DNA from: Betaproteobacteria bacterium
Lineage (GTDB): Bacteria; Pseudomonadota; Gammaproteobacteria; Burkholderiales; Ga0077523
Direction: 5' to 3'
NCBI GenBank assembly: GCA_016713305.1
Contig: JADJPK010000021.1
Span: forward strand, 8,999-72,998
Length of the DNA stretch: 64,000 nucleotides
A model generated the notes under the pieces. That model was given only the letters and a program-made list of their open reading frames with translations, made no database searches and was not told the DNA's origin. A program made the translations under genes and the position numbers. Positions 1-10,800 of this stretch are shown here, piece after piece; position 1 is the stretch's first letter; the number at the start of each line of letters is the position of its first letter.

Positions 1-3000
1 GGGGGCGTGTCAGGTCTGACGGTGCGCGACCTTGCCGGCACGGGCGAGGCGCAGGGCCGTTTCGGTTTCGTGGGCGTGACCTTGAACGATGCCGTGCTGG
101 CAGTCGATCCCGCGCTGGCATTGGCGCTCACGCTCGACGAGCCGGCAGGGGATGGACTCCTGCGCGAAGCGGAACTGGCCGATGCACTGACCGACGCGGA
201 CCAGCGCGCCGAAACGCTCGGGTTCGGAGTGGACGGCTCGGCCGCTGCGGATCTTTCAATCTCGGGCGACATGCGGGTTTCCGCTTTCGCACCGGGCGGG
301 GCGGCCGCGTTCGAACTCGGCGCCGCCCAGGTGAGCTTTGCCTGGGACGACATCGAACAGCCGCTTGCCGTTTCTCCGTCTCTGGGGGCCGGCAACGGGC
401 AGGCGCTCTTCGATCTGCTGCGCGTGGACGCGCAGGCGATTCTCGACCGCGTGCAACAGCTCACCGGGTTCGCGGATTCCTTCGCCGGCATCGACGTGCC
501 GCTGGTGCAGGGCACGCTCGACCAGATGGTGGCGGTCGCGGACGGCATTCGCGATGCATTCGTCGCACCGCTGTCCGATGCCGGCGGCCTTGCGAGCTTC
601 GACACGATTCAGGCGCTGCTCCTGGCCGTGGCCACGCGAGCGGGCGTGGATCCGTCTTCCCTGGGTCTGGGTTACGACACCACGGCGCGTGAACTGACCT
701 GGGACCTGCGCGCGGCGTTCAATGCGTCGCATCAGTCCCGCTTCGACCTGGGCTTCGACCTGGAAAGCGGACTGGCGGACCTGTCCTTCAGCAGCGATGC
801 CGCCATCCAGTCGCAGTTCGATCTGGCCGTGCGGCTGGGTATCGATCTGGATGATCTGACGGCGAATCAGGACGACGCCGACGGCTGGCTGTTCGTGCGC
901 AGCGCGAATGCGAAGGCATCGCTTGCCATCACCGGCGACGACATCGATGCCAATGCGCGCTTCGGCTTCCTGTCCATCGGCATCGTCGACGGCACCGTCG
1001 ACGCCTCCGCCGGCTTCACGCTCGCGCTGCAGGAGCCTCCGGGCGGCAACGGCGACGGCCGTATCGGCTTCGACGAATGGGGACAGTCGCTCGCCCAGGC
1101 CGAAGTCGACGTGGACGGCAAGGCCGACATCCGTCTCCCCGTGGAGGTGCCCTTCATCGGCATCACGGCCGGCCCGGACACCGCCATCGCGCTGGACTGG
1201 AAGGACGTCACCGATTTCGACACGCTGTCCGTCGAGGTGCCCGAGGCGCTCAACCTGGACAAGTTCGGCAACATGAACGCCGGCACGCTGGTGGGCCTGC
1301 TGCGCCAGGTGGGCAACTGGCTCGCGGACATGCAGAACACCAGCGCCTTTGCCGCGGACCTGCCCCTGGTCGGCAAGGCGCTCAAGAGCGCCCTGGATCT
1401 CGCGGAGCTGGTGCAGGACACCCTGCTGTACGACGACCACGACACCAAGGACGACAAGACCGACGACACGGCCAAGCTGCTGGACGCCAACGGCAATCCC
1501 ACGTTCCGCACGGCGCAGGAGTTCGGCCAGAAGCTCGTCGACGTGCTCGGGTCGGACGTCGTCACGTACGACACCGCTTCCGAGTCCCTGGTGGTGAACC
1601 TGCTGCTGAAGCAGGACTTCCTCAAGACCTCCGTGCCGCTGGACTTCGACCTGAATCTGGGCCAGATCGCAGGCGTGAAGGGCAGTGGCAATCTGGACCT
1701 CTCCGCTGATGGCGAATTGGGCATCAAGCTCGGCATCTACCTGGGTGAGGAAGGCTACGTCTCGTTGTCGCGCACCACCGAACTGTCGTCGCTGCGCGGT
1801 GGCGGCGTGGTGTTCGAACCGCGGCTGGTCGCTGCGGCGGAAGCGGACGTGGGCGTGGAACGCGGCCGTCTCACCGGCGACGCGGTGTTCAGGGTGTCGA
1901 TGGACAACGTGAACGGCGGCGCGCCGGTGGTCGTGGTCGTTCCCAAGGGCGAGACCGATTTCAACCTGACGCTCCTCGACCTCGTCGACGACGTGCAGGC
2001 CGGCATCGATGCCGCCATGGCGGGAGAAGATTTCCTCCTCAAGGGCAAGATCAAGGTCGGCTCCGAGGGCCGGCGCCTCACGTTCACGGCGACCGACGAC
2101 GCGACGGAGAGTCTCGAGATCGACGCGGAAGGCGTCGCGGCCGACGAACTGGGTCTGGGCGACACGATCGCGGCCAGCACCGCGCACATCCTCGTCACGA
2201 CGCGCAACGGTGTCCGCCACGAAGTGAGCTTCGGCGACATCGGCGATGGCGGGACGCTGGGGGATGTCATCGACGCCATCGAGTCGCAGACCGCGGGCGC
2301 GGTGACGGTGGAGTTCACCGATGGCGATTCACGGCTGCGCCTGACGGACACCACGGCCACGGGGGATGCGGTGTTCCGGATCGAGAACGCCATCGGTTCC
2401 GACGCCGCGAGCCGCCTGGGCATTCTCGGGGCGGACGTCACCGACGACACGGAGACGCCCGACCACCTCATCGACAGCGCACCGCTGGGCGGTGTGGACG
2501 TGCTGGACCGCCTCTACATCGAGAACGCGCATGCGAGTGCCGGCTTCGAGATCGACACGCCCGACGAGGGCGCCGTGCTCGATGCGAAGTTCGGCTTCGT
2601 CAACGTCAAGCTGCAGGGCGACGGTCACCTGGAAGGCAAGATCGCCATGGAGCTGCAGGACCCGGGCACCTCCAAGGCCGACGGCAGGATCACGCTGAAG
2701 GAACTGATCGAAGGCCTGAGCGACATCGACACGCTGATCGATGCGCCGGAGGTGGGGGGCAACGGCAGCCTCACCTTCAAGGTCGACGCCAATCCGTCGT
2801 TCGGCCTGATCACCCCCGGGGACGAGCCTACCGTCACCGTCACGATGAGCGACATCGGCGACCCGTTCAAGGGCGAGCTGCCCACGGTGGACGTCACCAC
2901 GGCGGGCTTCGATCAGCTGGGCAAGTTCTCCGAGATCGGGCTCGCGGACATCCTGGCGGGCCTCACGAGCCTCGGGGACTTCCTCAAGCAGTTCGAGCAG

Positions 3001-3558
3001 TTCGGCTTCCTCGACCAGAAGATCCCGCTCATCGACGTGAGCGTGAACGACATGCTGTCGTACGCGGATCAGTTCGCGAAAGCGGTGCAGCGCGCGACGG
3101 ACAACCCCGCGGATTCCATCCAGGGGCTCGACACCGCGCTCAAGGAGGCCTTCGGTCTGCCGAAGGACAGCAACCTCTTGGGCCTCTCGCTCGTCAAGGA
3201 CGGCGACGCGAGCTTCCTGCGCTTCGATCTCGCGTTCAAGCCGGCGTTCTCGGAATCCCTGCCCATCGGCTTCAAGCTGCCCACGCAGGGATTCGCCGTG
3301 TCCGGGGGCGCCGACCTGCACACGAAGGGCGACGTGGACCTGAAGCTCGCCTTCGGTCTGAACATGGCGGATCCGCTCGAAGTCGTGATCTTCGGCGACA
3401 CCGGCATCCAGGGGCACATCGAGGCGAAGGCCGAGGACATCGCCTTCGCCATCGGTCTGGGCAACCCCGACGGCGGGCCGTTCGTCGGCGGCAAGATCAT
3501 CGGCGGGTCCCTGGGCATCGAAGGCGGCTTCGGCTCACTCTCAAGGACGACGCGCTGA
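1..3558 (+). CDS. Giant protein, fragment 1 (N-terminal repeat modules; open at left edge)
   Basis: The frame is open from base 1, so the GTG at 7 is not a real start. The piece is built of diverged modules. Each has a beta-rich stretch with an ARFGF or AKFGF-like motif, an EF-hand-like loop (NGDGRIGFDEW near 1050, KADGRITLKEL near 2675), and a segment with PLVG or PLID followed by an amphipathic helix (near 490, 1365 and 3020). The stretch at 1930-2440 resembles the short modules with L-x-D-x-V-x-D-V-Q often found between repeats of giant calcium-binding proteins. The true frame leaves at about 3535: restoring one base gives GGFGSTLKDDALTG instead of the terminal SLSRTTR read before the stop. 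Confidence 0.75.
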   Translation, partial: GGVSGLTVRDLAGTGEAQGRFGFVGVTLNDAVLAVDPALALALTLDEPAGDGLLREAELADALTDADQRAETLGFGVDGSAAADLSISGDMRVSAFAPGGAAAFELGAAQVSFAWDDIEQPLAVSPSLGAGNGQALFDLLRVDAQAILDRVQQLTGFADSFAGIDVPLVQGTLDQMVAVADGIRDAFVAPLSDAGGLASFDTIQALLLAVATRAGVDPSSLGLGYDTTARELTWDLRAAFNASHQSRFDLGFDLESGLADLSFSSDAAIQSQFDLAVRLGIDLDDLTANQDDADGWLFVRSANAKASLAITGDDIDANARFGFLSIGIVDGTVDASAGFTLALQEPPGGNGDGRIGFDEWGQSLAQAEVDVDGKADIRLPVEVPFIGITAGPDTAIALDWKDVTDFDTLSVEVPEALNLDKFGNMNAGTLVGLLRQVGNWLADMQNTSAFAADLPLVGKALKSALDLAELVQDTLLYDDHDTKDDKTDDTAKLLDANGNPTFRTAQEFGQKLVDVLGSDVVTYDTASESLVVNLLLKQDFLKTSVPLDFDLNLGQIAGVKGSGNLDLSADGELGIKLGIYLGEEGYVSLSRTTELSSLRGGGVVFEPRLVAAAEADVGVERGRLTGDAVFRVSMDNVNGGAPVVVVVPKGETDFNLTLLDLVDDVQAGIDAAMAGEDFLLKGKIKVGSEGRRLTFTATDDATESLEIDAEGVAADELGLGDTIAASTAHILVTTRNGVRHEVSFGDIGDGGTLGDVIDAIESQTAGAVTVEFTDGDSRLRLTDTTATGDAVFRIENAIGSDAASRLGILGADVTDDTETPDHLIDSAPLGGVDVLDRLYIENAHASAGFEIDTPDEGAVLDAKFGFVNVKLQGDGHLEGKIAMELQDPGTSKADGRITLKELIEGLSDIDTLIDAPEVGGNGSLTFKVDANPSFGLITPGDEPTVTVTMSDIGDPFKGELPTVDVTTAGFDQLGKFSEIGLADILAGLTSLGDFLKQFEQFGFLDQKIPLIDVSVNDMLSYADQFAKAVQRATDNPADSIQGLDTALKEAFGLPKDSNLLGLSLVKDGDASFLRFDLAFKPAFSESLPIGFKLPTQGFAVSGGADLHTKGDVDLKLAFGLNMADPLEVVIFGDTGIQGHIEAKAEDIAFAIGLGNPDGGPFVGGKIIGGSLGIEGGFGSLSRTTR

Positions 3559-4838
3559 CCGGCACGGGCGACAAGGCGCGGCGCATCGGTCTATTGGATC
3601 TGCTGGGCGACCTCGGGTCCGCAGTGAACGTGGGCATGAACATCGACGTGACGGGAACGCTGCCGGTGTACTTCCCCACCGAGAGCATGTACCGCGGCGA
3701 CATCCTGATCGGCGGCAAACTCACCGCGAGCCTGGACGACGGGCTCGAGGTCAAGGGTACCGCCGGAGCGTCCGGCGACCAGTTCATCGTGGTGCCGCCG
3801 GACATCCTCACCTTCGATTTCAGCCAGTTCAGCGCCATGGACAACCTGGGGCTGATCATCGACGGCGTCGACGGCTTCCTGGCCGTGGTGCAGGACTTCC
3901 TCGACGGCGACGTCGCGGGCCTGAAGATGCCCTTGATCGGTGACAAGCTCTCCGGCGCGGCGACGTTCATCCAGGACTTCCGCGAGAGCTTCATCGACGG
4001 ACTGCGCGACGTCGTGCAGACGTCGAACGATCCCACGTCCAACTACATCTCGGTGCAGCTTTTCAATCTGCTGCACTCCACGCTGGGCATCCTGGAGGAC
4101 CGCAACGAGGACGGCACCGTCACGGTGGAGGACGTGGGGCTCACCACGAACGTCGACCAGGCGGGTGTCGCGGCGAAGGACATCTTCATGCAGTGGAACC
4201 TGCGCCTGGGCGGCCAGCTCGTGGACGTGGGCACCGGCATTGACTTCGATCTGGGCCTCCCCGGCCTCGGATTGGAGACGCGTGGTGAAGTGAAGGTGGA
4301 CATCGGGTGGTCCGTGGACTTCGGCTTCGGCATCGGCGGGGGACAAGGCTTCTACCTCGACCTGTCCGACGACGACGAGCTCGCGCTGGAGGTCGACGTG
4401 AAGCTTCCCGGCGCAGGCATCACCGGGACGCTGGGCTTCCTGCAGTTCGAAGCAAACGACAAGGGGGGCACCGGCCTGGGCGCGAGCATCGTCGCCAACC
4501 TGACGACCACGAGCGGCGAGGACGAGCGCGTCGGGCTCCTGCGCATGGGGGACATCCGCGTGAACGCAGGCGTGGCGGCCGAGGCCAAGGTGGATCTCGC
4601 CATGCAGCTGCGGCTTAACAGCGAGTTCGTGCCCAATGCCGCCACCGCGTTCCCCAAGGTGGTGGGCGATTTCTTCCTCGACTGGAGCATCGGCGACCGC
4701 GACAAGAACGAGTACGTGAGCCTGGGCGGGCTGGGCGATGCCATCGGTGCGGGCTGCACCTCGTCGAGTTCCGCGACGTGGGCCTGGACCTGGGCACGTT
4801 CATCTCGGACTACGTCACGCCCATCGTGGCCGAGGTGA
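3540..4838 (+). CDS. Giant protein, fragment 2 (frame-shifted middle of the N-terminal modules)
   Basis: This piece continues fragment 1 in the frame offset by one base, starting LKDDALTGTG at 3540. An ATG-like start need not exist here. It carries another module with the helix-preceding motif MPLIGDKLSG (near 3930) and the EF-hand-like loop NEDGTVTVEDV (near 4110). The natural frame ends at the GGG of 4751-4753. Adding one G there joins GLGDAIGAG directly to LHLVEFRDVGLDLG in fragment 3, so the last 28 or so residues before the stop at 4838 are out-of-frame readthrough. Confidence 0.7.
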   Translation, partial: LKDDALTGTGDKARRIGLLDLLGDLGSAVNVGMNIDVTGTLPVYFPTESMYRGDILIGGKLTASLDDGLEVKGTAGASGDQFIVVPPDILTFDFSQFSAMDNLGLIIDGVDGFLAVVQDFLDGDVAGLKMPLIGDKLSGAATFIQDFRESFIDGLRDVVQTSNDPTSNYISVQLFNLLHSTLGILEDRNEDGTVTVEDVGLTTNVDQAGVAAKDIFMQWNLRLGGQLVDVGTGIDFDLGLPGLGLETRGEVKVDIGWSVDFGFGIGGGQGFYLDLSDDDELALEVDVKLPGAGITGTLGFLQFEANDKGGTGLGASIVANLTTTSGEDERVGLLRMGDIRVNAGVAAEAKVDLAMQLRLNSEFVPNAATAFPKVVGDFFLDWSIGDRDKNEYVSLGGLGDAIGAGCTSSSSATWAWTWARSSRTTSRPSWPR

Positions 4839-7800
4839 AGAAGATCACCGACAACCTGCAGCCGATCATCGATGTCCTGGCAGACCCGATCCCGGTGATC
4901 TCGGATCTCGCCGGCAAGCCGATCTCCCTCATCGACATCGCGCGGATGATCGTGCCGCCCGAGCAGTTCAACGTCGATCTGGTGAAGGACGTCTCCGGCA
5001 TCCTGACCTTCATCAATTCCATTCCCACGGACGTGGATTCGCTGGTGATTCCGTTCGGCGGGTTCAAGGTGTACGACGGCAGCGACCCCTCGCTGCAGGG
5101 CGACCTCACGAACGGCAAGAGCACGTTCCGCGAGAATTTCACGCCCACGAACAGCAAGACGTACGACTTCGACGCCGAGATCGCGAAGCTCGAGACCCAG
5201 AAGCCGGACGCCAAGGCGACCACCGACTTCACCAAGAAGATCACCAAGCAGAGCTTCGGCGACATGATCTCCTTCCCGGTCCTGAAGGACCCGGGCCAGA
5301 TCTTCGGCCTGATGATGGGCAAGGAGGCAACCCTGGTGCGGATCGACCCGGGCCCCTTGAAGTTCGAGTTCCGCTACTCGCAGTACTTCCCGATCTTCGG
5401 GCCGCTGGGCGCGTCGATCGAGGGCCGCATCGGCATCGACATCGACCTCGCGCTGGGTTACGACACGCTGGGCATCAAGCGTTTCGCCGCGGGCGGCTTC
5501 CGCAATCCGCTGCAGCTCATGGACGGGTTCTTCCTGGACGACCTGGACGAGAACGGCGTCGACGTGGCCGAACTCACCTTGTCGGGCGGGTTGTCCGCGC
5601 AGGCGGAGATCAATCTGCTCGTCGCGCAGGCCGGCGTGGGCGGCGGCATCTTCGCCACCGTGGACTTCAACCTGCACGATCCCGACCGTGACGGCAAGGT
5701 GCGGGTCAACGAGCTGGCGACGAACTTCCTCAACGAGGCGAAGTACGGCGATCCGCTGCTCGCGCCGCTGGCGATCTTCGACGTCTCCGGCAGCGTGGAG
5801 GCGCAGATCTTCGCGTACCTTCGCATCAACCTCTTCTTCTTCAAGATCTCCAAGGAATTCGACATCGGTCCGTCGATTCCGCTGCTGAGCTTCGACGTTC
5901 CCTTCACCCGCATCCCGACGCTCGCGACGGAACTTTCCGACGGGGTGCTGCAGCTCAACATGGGCACCCACGCCGGGGACCGGCTCGAGGGCGATCTTGC
6001 CGACGGCGGCGAGGCCTTCTTCGTCGAGCAGGCCGGTGCCGGCAAGGGGCGTGTCTGGGCGCCGTCGTTGGGGGTGACCCATGCCATGGCCCAGACCTAC
6101 GACGCGACCTCCCGCCTCGTCGCGCTGGGCGGGCTGGGCGACGACATGCTGGACGTGCGGGGCATCGCCGACACGAACCTCCTGGTCGAGTTCGAGGGCG
6201 GCAGCGGCGCGGACACGGTCTACCTGGGCGCATCCCGCGGCGAGGTGAAGGGGGGCGAAGGCGACGATCTCCTCGTGGGCGGAAGCGCCGGCGATCTGCT
6301 GATCGGCGAAGCCGGTGCCGACGCGATTCTCGGTGGCGGCGGCAGCGACCTCGTGGTCGGAGATCGTCTGCGCTTCGACGAGGACGGGCTGGTGGTGAAC
6401 GCCGCGGCGGCCATCACGGACGGTACCGATCTGCTGGAAGGCGGCGAGGGAGCCGACCTCATCATCGGCGGTGGCGGCGCCGACCGTATCGCAGGCGAGT
6501 ACTGGACGGCAGGCTCGCAGTGGGCCCAGGGCGGGGACGACCTCATCTTCGCGGACGGTGCCGTGCTGCGGCTCGCGACCGCGGGGAGCTTTCTGGCTCC
6601 GACCGGAATCGACCAGACCAGCCGCGGTTCCAGCAGCGGCAACGACATCGTCCACGGTCAGGGCGGGAACGACCGCATCTGGGGCGGGCGCGGCGACGAC
6701 GAGATCGACGGCGGCATCGGCAACGACACGATCCGCGGTGAAGACGGTTTCGATGTGCTTTCCGGTGGCGAGGGTGCGGACTGGATCGACGGCGGTGCGC
6801 ACGACGACACGATCTTCGGCGGCGAAGGTGGGGACGAGATCGACGGCGCCGCAGGCAACGACCTCATCCGCGGCGAGGGCGGCAACGATCTGCTGCGTGG
6901 CGGCGCGGGCGTGGACACGATCCACGGTGATGCGGGAGACGACCGCATCCTGGGCGAAGCCGATCCGGACCGCCTGTTCGGCGACGCGGGCGACGACATC
7001 ATCGACGGCGGCGGCAGCAACGACGGGATCTCCGGCGGCGACGGCAACGACACCTTGTACGGCGCGAGCGGCAACGATGTCGTGACGGGCGACGACGGTG
7101 ACGACACCCTGAGCGGCGGCGACGGCAGCGACGTGCTGTGGGGCGGTGCGGAAGGCGCGGTGCGGTCGGCGTTCGATCTGCTCGACTCCACCCATTTCAT
7201 GCTTCCTCCCGGGTTCGCGGAAGCGGAGGCGCAGTACCCGACGGGATTCACGGCGCCGCGGATCGTGCCGACGATCTTCGCGGGACAGTCCTTTGCCGGC
7301 GCGGCCCTGGACGGGCGCGATCGCATCGACGGCGATGCAGGCATCGATTTCGTGTTCGGCGGTGGCCAGGCGGACGTGCTGCACGGCGGGGCGGACTCCG
7401 ATTACGTCGACGGCGGCATCGACAACGACGAAGTCTTCGGCGACGCGGGCGACGACGTGATCCGCGGCGGCCTGCACGACGACAACCTGAACGGCGGCAC
7501 CGGCATCGACCAGCTCTACGGAGACGACGGCTCGGACCGCCTGTTCGGACAGGCCGGGCGCGTCGGAGACCCGGGCGAAGGCGGCGATGCCTCCGTGGCG
7601 GAAGGCAGTCAGGCCGGACAGCGACTCTGGGGCGGGGCCGGCATGGACTCCCTCTACGCCCATTCGGAAACGGTCCTGCCGGCGTTCGATCCAGCGGATC
7701 TGGATGCGCAGATCGTGGCTCAGGCGCGGGCCATCGCGGCCGTGGAGGTCACGCTGCGCGGCGACGAACTGCACGGCGGTGCCGACGGCGACTGGCTCTA

Positions 7801-10800
7801 CGGCAACCTGCGGCAGGACACGCTGATCGGCGATGGCGGCAACGACTGGGTGAGCGGCGATGCGCTGGCCGGCCCGGCGTACGCGACGAACCTGCTGGCC
7901 GACATGGTGGGCGGCGACGATCTGCTGGTCGGCGGTGCCGGCGAGGATCAGTTGCTGGGTGGCGGCGGACGCGACGTGCTCTACGGCGGCGCGGATACCG
8001 ACTGGCTGGAAGGTCAGGACGGCCGCGACGAGCTGTACGGCGGCTCGTGGATCGACATGCTCGTGCTCGACACGAACCCTCTGTACACCGAACTCGGCGA
8101 CACGCTCGACGGTCACCGTGCCGACGCTCCCGGAGCGGTCACCCTCGACGACAACGCGACCGACATCCTCCTCATCGAAGGCACCCAGAACGCAGACACG
8201 ATCCGCATCGGCCAGACGCTGGACGGGCAGTTGCACGTCGACCTCAACGGCACCGTGTTCCTTGCGCCCTGGGGACGCAACGAGGTCCAGGCGGACGGAA
8301 CCACGCGGTTCGTTCCCTATGTCGAGCAGTTCCGCATCGCGGGCCTGGGCGGCAGCGACGACATCGGGTTCGTGACCCAGCGTTCGGGCGACGTCGTGCC
8401 GCTGGACGTGGCGCTGCTCACGGCCCGCAGCGACGACTTCGTGGCGGTGATCGACGGCGGCCAGGGCAACGACGTGATCCGAGGCACGGGCGGACGCGAT
8501 CGCATCGACGGCGGTCGCGGGTCGGACGTCATCTACGGCATGGACGGCGACGACCGGCTGTGGGGCGACACGGGCAGCGGTGACGCCCAGGACGTGGATA
8601 CCCTCTACGGCGGCCAGGGAGACGACGACCTGCTGGGTGGCCAGGGCAGCAACCTGCTGTACGCGTGGTCGGTCGATCCGGCGGCCGGTCGCCAGTTCGG
8701 CGCTTTCGTGGACCGCGCCGGCGGGCTGCACGACGACGATGGCGATGCGAACGCGGACGGCGTTCTGGACGTCGCCCGCGACTACGACGGTGACGGAACG
8801 CTCGACACGGCTCCGTTCGCGCTGGAGGACACCGGCCTCGATCGCATGCTCGGCGGAGAACACGCCGACCACCTCTACGGCGGCACGGGCGTGGCGTTCC
8901 TCGACGGCAACGGCGGCGGCGACACGTTGTACCGGGCGAGCGGCGAGACGTTCGAATCCATGGGGGGCGGGCTCGACGGCGAGGACGACGCGGCGTGGAA
9001 GCAGTACGCGCGCGAGACGGGCAAGGTCTGGTACGTCTCCGCCACCGGCGCCGACGACGTCATCACGGTGGACTTCGTGACCGAGCCCGGCCTGCTGGCC
9101 GACCACCACCTGGTCACGCGGCTCACCGACAACAACGGCAACGTGAGCTTTGCGGCCCAGGTGCGCCTGGACTTCAATGCGCTCGATTCCACGGGCAAGC
9201 CGGTCTGGGACGCCGAGGACACGATCGTGGCGCTCGAGGCTCTGCAGGCGCGGGACGGGCAAGGTCAAGGGGCGGCCGACCAATCGCAGGCGCTCGCCGG
9301 CGGGCTGCTGCCGGGCGAGGGCGATTTCGACGTGATCCTGATCGACGCCGGGGCCGGCAACGACACGGTGACGGTCGGACCGACCACGCAGAAGACGGTC
9401 TGGATCGATGCGGGAAGCGGGGACGACCGCGTCACGCTGCTGTCGGGCAACGCCATTCTCGTGGACCGCGCGGAGTACGGCACGCGCAACGACACGCAGG
9501 CCACAGCCCGGGATCTCGTCGCGGACATCGCCGATTCCCGGCCCGATGCGCTGGGACCGGACGGCATCGCCGCGTCCGTACGCCTGGAAGGGCTCACGCT
9601 GGACAACCCGGCCGACGTCGACTGGTTCGCGTTCAGTCTGGACGCACCGGCGAGCGGCTCGTTGCGCGTGGAGAGCGCTTCCGACGCCGACGGCATCGAG
9701 CTGGACGTCTTCAATGCGGACGGGACGCCGGCCGCGAGCGGAAGTGCGCTCCCCGCCGGGCCCGATGCGCCGGACGCGGGCGCATCGAGCAACGATGCGA
9801 AGGAACGCGCCACGCCGCTCGGCGCCTTGCAGGCGCTGGCCGCCGTGACGGGGCTGACCCTGCACGACGGGTCCGATGTCGACTGGTTCGAGTTCGTGCT
9901 CGACCGCGACGGTCTGGCAGGGGATGCGATTGCAGTGGAGACGAGCGCACAGAGCGCGCACGCGACGTTGACGCTCGTCGATGGCAACGGTGCGGAGATC
10001 GCCCGGGCCGAGGGCGGCGGTTCCATCAGCCTCGATCTGCAGGGCCGCGCTGCCGGCCGCTACTGGCTGCGCGTCGGCTCGCCGACCGGAGGCTTCGGCT
10101 ACACCCTCCGGCCGCAGGTGGACACGTTGCGCGTGGAGACCTCCACGGACGCCACCGGCGCGACGGTGCAGACCAGCGTGCGCGAACCGGCAACGGCGGT
10201 GCTGGATCTTTCCGCCTCCGGTGGCGAAGGCGTCTCCCTCGCCGGTCTGCAGGCCGGCACGCAGTACCTCGTGCGCGTGCGCTCGGCTGCCGCCGTCCCG
10301 ACGCTCTCCGACCTGGTTTTCGACCTCGGCACGGCCAAGGCGGTCGTGGACCTCGCCGCGAGGAGCGATCTCGTGCGGCGCGACGTCATCGTCGGCGGCG
10401 CGGGCCGCGACGTGCTCTCCGGCGGCATGGGCGAAGACTGGATCTTCGGCGGCACCGGCAACGATGTGCTGACCGGCGGGCTGGACCGTCAGGCGGAGGA
10501 TCTGCTCTTCGGCGGCGAAGGCGACGACGTCTTCCAGATCGTCCCCGACAGCCTGCCTCTGCTTCGGGGCAGCGACCAGACGTACGTGCCGACGTTTGCC
10601 GACCGCTTCGATGGCGGCGCAGGCGACGACCAGGCGCTGTTCCTCGGGGGCGACGTCGATCGTCTGGGTCAGTCCGTGCCCGACTGGGTGTCGGTGCGCT
10701 GGAACCGTTTCCTGCAGCGTTACGAGTTCACCGCCGCCCAGTGGGACATCGCGAACCAGGGGTTCGTGGTGGACCGGACGGTGCTGTCGGGACGGGCGCT

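Larger units (their letters stand above)
1..5930 (+). repeat. Tandem N-terminal modules with EF-hand-like loops
   Basis: Five loops of the DxDGxIxxxEL type recur near 150, 1050, 2680, 4110 and 5690. They sit about 0.9-1.6 kb apart, each in a similar context: FGF-containing strands before and a PL(V/I)(G/D/Q)-x-x-(L/V) helix segment between. The copies are diverged at nucleotide level, so this is protein-level repetition. Calcium binding by the loops is inferred from the acidic residues at alternating positions. Confidence 0.6.
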
